Source: Rubrimonas sp036770645 (GTDB lineage Bacteria > Pseudomonadota > Alphaproteobacteria > Rhodobacterales > Rhodobacteraceae). From it: DNA of 43,861 bases. The stretch spans positions 1 to 43,861 of the forward strand of contig DAIPIU010000022.1 of assembly GCA_036770645.1 (NCBI GenBank), read 5' to 3'. Below are positions 42,834 through 43,861 of the stretch, piece after piece. Under the pieces are notes generated by a model. That model ran no database searches and was not told where the DNA came from. It saw only the letters and a list, made by a program, of their open reading frames with translations. Positions within the stretch are counted from its first letter, which is position 1; every line of letters starts with the position of its first letter. The position numbers and the translations under genes were made by a program.

Positions 42834-43130
42834 ATGGACGACGCCACCCGCGACCGGCTGCAGGCCGCAGCCTTCCGCCGCCTTCTCGACCACCTGCGCG
42901 GCCGGACCGACGTGCAGAACATCGACATGATGAACCTGTCGGGCTTCTGCCGGAACTGCCTGAGCAACTGGATCGAGGACGCCGCGCGCGAGCAGGGCGT
43001 GGCCATGGACCGCGCCGCCGCGCGCGAGCACGTCTACGGCATGCCCTACGAGGACTGGAAGCGCGCCCACCAGACCGAGGCGACCGCGGACCAGAAGGCC
43101 GCCTTCGCCCGCAGCCACACCGGGCACTGA
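42834..43130 (+). CDS. DUF1244-domain protein
   Basis: A 98-residue cytoplasmic protein. The core TDVQNIDMMNLSGFCRNCL followed by SNWIEDAAREQG is the signature of DUF1244, a small conserved proteobacterial family without an established function. The CRNC pair could bind a metal or form a disulfide. It starts 10 bp after fabI ends, with a GGGAAA ribosome site, and is probably cotranscribed. It converges on the SpoVR gene. Confidence 0.9.
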   Translation: MDDATRDRLQAAAFRRLLDHLRGRTDVQNIDMMNLSGFCRNCLSNWIEDAAREQGVAMDRAAAREHVYGMPYEDWKRAHQTEATADQKAAFARSHTGH

Positions 43131-43145
43131 CGCCCGCCCGCGCCC

Positions 43146-43861
43146 TCAGCCCGGCTCGGCGATGGCCTCCCGCTCGCCGAGCAGCTTGCCGGTGTCGGCG
43201 TCGACCTCGCGCAGCTTGACGCGATAGCCCCACAGGCGCGCCAGCATCTCCAGCGTGTCCTGCGTCTGCGCGTCGGCCAGCCGACGCCCGTCGCGCGAAC
43301 GGTGCTCGACCACCAGATGGCGGTTGCCCGACAGCTTGGCCTCGACGATCTCGAGTTGCGGGTCCTGCGCGCCGGCGTCGTACTGGCGCGCCAGCACCCG
43401 GCGCACGCGCCGATAGCCCTCGTCGTCGTGGATCGCCGTCACCTCGACGGATTTGGCGCTGGCCTCGTCGTGGCAGGCGAACAGGCGGAAATCGCGCATC
43501 ACCTTGGGTCCGAGGAACTGGCCGATGAAGCTCTCGTCGCGGTAATCGGCCCAGGCAGCCTTCAGCGTGCCGATGGCGTCGCCATTGCCGGCGAAATCGG
43601 GGAACCAGGCGCGGTCCTCGGCATCCGGTTCCTCGCAGATGCGCTGGATGTCGCGCATCATCGCGAAACCCAGCGCATAGGGGTTCAGCCCGCCGAAGCG
43701 CGGGCTGTCGAAGCCCGGCTGGTAGACCACGCTGCTGTGGCTGTGCAGCGCCTCGAGCATCGCGCCGTCGGTGATCTGGCCGCGGGCGTGCATGCGATTG
43801 AGGATCTCGTAGTGCACCCAGGTCGCGCAGCCCTCGTTCATCACCTTGGTCTGGCGCTGCG
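43146..43861 (-). CDS. SpoVR family protein (C-terminal part; N-terminus beyond the window)
   Basis: About 238 residues of the C-terminal half of a SpoVR/YcgB protein. QRQTKVMNEGCATWVHYEIL, HSHSSVVYQPGFDSPRFGG, LNPYALGFAMMRDIQRICE and DYRDESFIGQFLGPKVMRDF are typical of the family. The frame remains open to the right edge (43861). In proteobacteria spoVR usually follows yeaH and prkA, which would lie to the right. Function is linked to stress or carbon starvation but is not defined. Confidence 0.93.
   Translation of the reverse strand, partial: QRQTKVMNEGCATWVHYEILNRMHARGQITDGAMLEALHSHSSVVYQPGFDSPRFGGLNPYALGFAMMRDIQRICEEPDAEDRAWFPDFAGNGDAIGTLKAAWADYRDESFIGQFLGPKVMRDFRLFACHDEASAKSVEVTAIHDDEGYRRVRRVLARQYDAGAQDPQLEIVEAKLSGNRHLVVEHRSRDGRRLADAQTQDTLEMLARLWGYRVKLREVDADTGKLLGEREAIAEPG

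Overview
The window is about 43.9 kb of GC-rich, densely coding DNA. It is most likely from an alphaproteobacterium, and I would guess Rhodobacterales/Rhodobacteraceae. The grounds are the high GC, the irr next to fabA-fabB-fabI arrangement, the leucine-degradation cluster, and the DUF1244, SpoVR and rplY-pth genes. A run of exactly 100 N at 26650-26749 shows that this is a draft scaffold, so order and distance across that point are not certain.

Region 1 (about 0.4-19.2 kb) is an accessory catabolic/uptake island. It is bounded by two paralogous Crp/Fnr regulators (420-1163 + and 18456-19202 -). On the left is a redox module: a DUF971 protein, an AprA-like flavoprotein, a short AprB-like two-[4Fe-4S] ferredoxin and a HEAT-repeat protein, closed by a strong intrinsic terminator. 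Then come three Tau/Ssu/NitT-type ABC importers. System A (4877-8048) is followed by a YeiH/TauZ-like putative sulfate/sulfite exporter. System B (9344-11993) is followed by an allophanate-hydrolase-like amidase. System C lies on the minus strand with an alpha/beta hydrolase and an M20 amidohydrolase. I read the island as scavenging of organosulfur and/or amide/ureido compounds, with the AprAB-like module handling the redox step. The substrates are not visible in the sequence. The system A binding protein also appears to carry a NosL-like C-terminal domain, which is unusual.

Region 2 (19.5-25.9 kb, minus strand) is the leucine/isovalerate pathway in the transcription order ivd, mccB, a DUF302 protein, mccA and mvaB, with a 24-bp TetR-type palindrome upstream. 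The methylglutaconyl-CoA hydratase is not in the window. moeB follows, then the gap, then a truncated BLUF photoreceptor and an RTX-repeat protein interrupted by one in-frame TAG.

Region 3 (28.9-37.0 kb, plus strand) holds beta-alanine:pyruvate aminotransferase and an N-carbamoyl-amino-acid hydrolase (probably the end of reductive pyrimidine degradation). An orphan mnhG comes next, followed by a peptide/nickel-type ABC uptake locus (binding protein, Ldh2-family oxidoreductase, two permeases) with no ATPase genes.

Region 4 (37.0-43.9 kb) is core genome: tRNA-Val(CAC), rplY, pth, a transmembrane-only ABC exporter protein, irr divergent from fabA-fabB-fabI, a DUF1244 protein, and the C-terminal part of a SpoVR protein running off the right edge.
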